DNA of 5,125 nt from an uncultured Clostridia bacterium (GTDB taxonomy: Bacteria; Bacillota; Clostridia; TANB77; CAG-508), in contig CANRLA010000088.1 in assembly GCA_947631315.1 (NCBI GenBank), positions 1 to 5,125 of the forward strand, written 5' to 3'. Shown piece after piece: positions 5,117 to 5,125 of this stretch. The first letter of the stretch is position 1, and each line of letters opens with the position of its first letter. The position numbers and the translations under genes were made by a program. The notes beneath the pieces are model-generated. The model made no database searches and was not told where the DNA came from. It worked only from the letters and a program-made list of their open reading frames with translations.

Positions 5117-5125
5117 ATTTCAAAA

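Overview
The window carries the core RNA polymerase operon rpoB-rpoC of a very AT-rich, low-GC Gram-positive bacterium. Both genes run on the minus strand, so transcription goes from high to low coordinates. The beta subunit reads as Bacillota, most likely Clostridia-like: it has the DQTNPLSELTHKRR form of the rifampicin region and the MPNLI.VQ.DSY.WF.EEGL N-terminus. Tryptophan is encoded by TGG and no in-frame TGA is used as sense, so nothing suggests a recoded mycoplasma-type code. I cannot place the genus.

Layout in the direction of transcription. Positions 5125-4947 hold no convincing gene but carry two candidate promoters: a weaker one at the window edge (5087-5116, with a dyad over its -10) and a perfect-consensus TTGACA-17-TATAAT promoter (4953-4981). 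Positions about 4946-4640 form a leader of roughly 300 nt in front of rpoB. It contains an 8-codon open reading frame with its own ribosome binding site (4881-4907), a strong intrinsic terminator (4827-4866), a 28-bp AU-rich hairpin (4714-4781), and alternative short pairings around it. rpoB (878-4639) is complete and starts with TTG behind a strong Shine-Dalgarno. A 122-nt spacer follows, containing a 16-bp inverted repeat (796-855). rpoC starts with GTG at 755 and runs off the left edge after 251 codons.

The beta and beta-prime subunits together form the catalytic cleft of RNA polymerase, and co-transcription keeps them in proportion. The most interesting part is the leader. Every plausible promoter I can see for rpoBC lies upstream of the intrinsic terminator, so polymerase must read through it to make more polymerase. 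With the short translated-looking ORF just before the terminator, this resembles a ribosome-dependent attenuator acting on the polymerase genes. The DNA elements are directly visible; the regulatory mechanism is inference. The alternative reading is a roughly 120-nt small RNA upstream of rpoB, with rpoBC transcribed mainly from outside the window.
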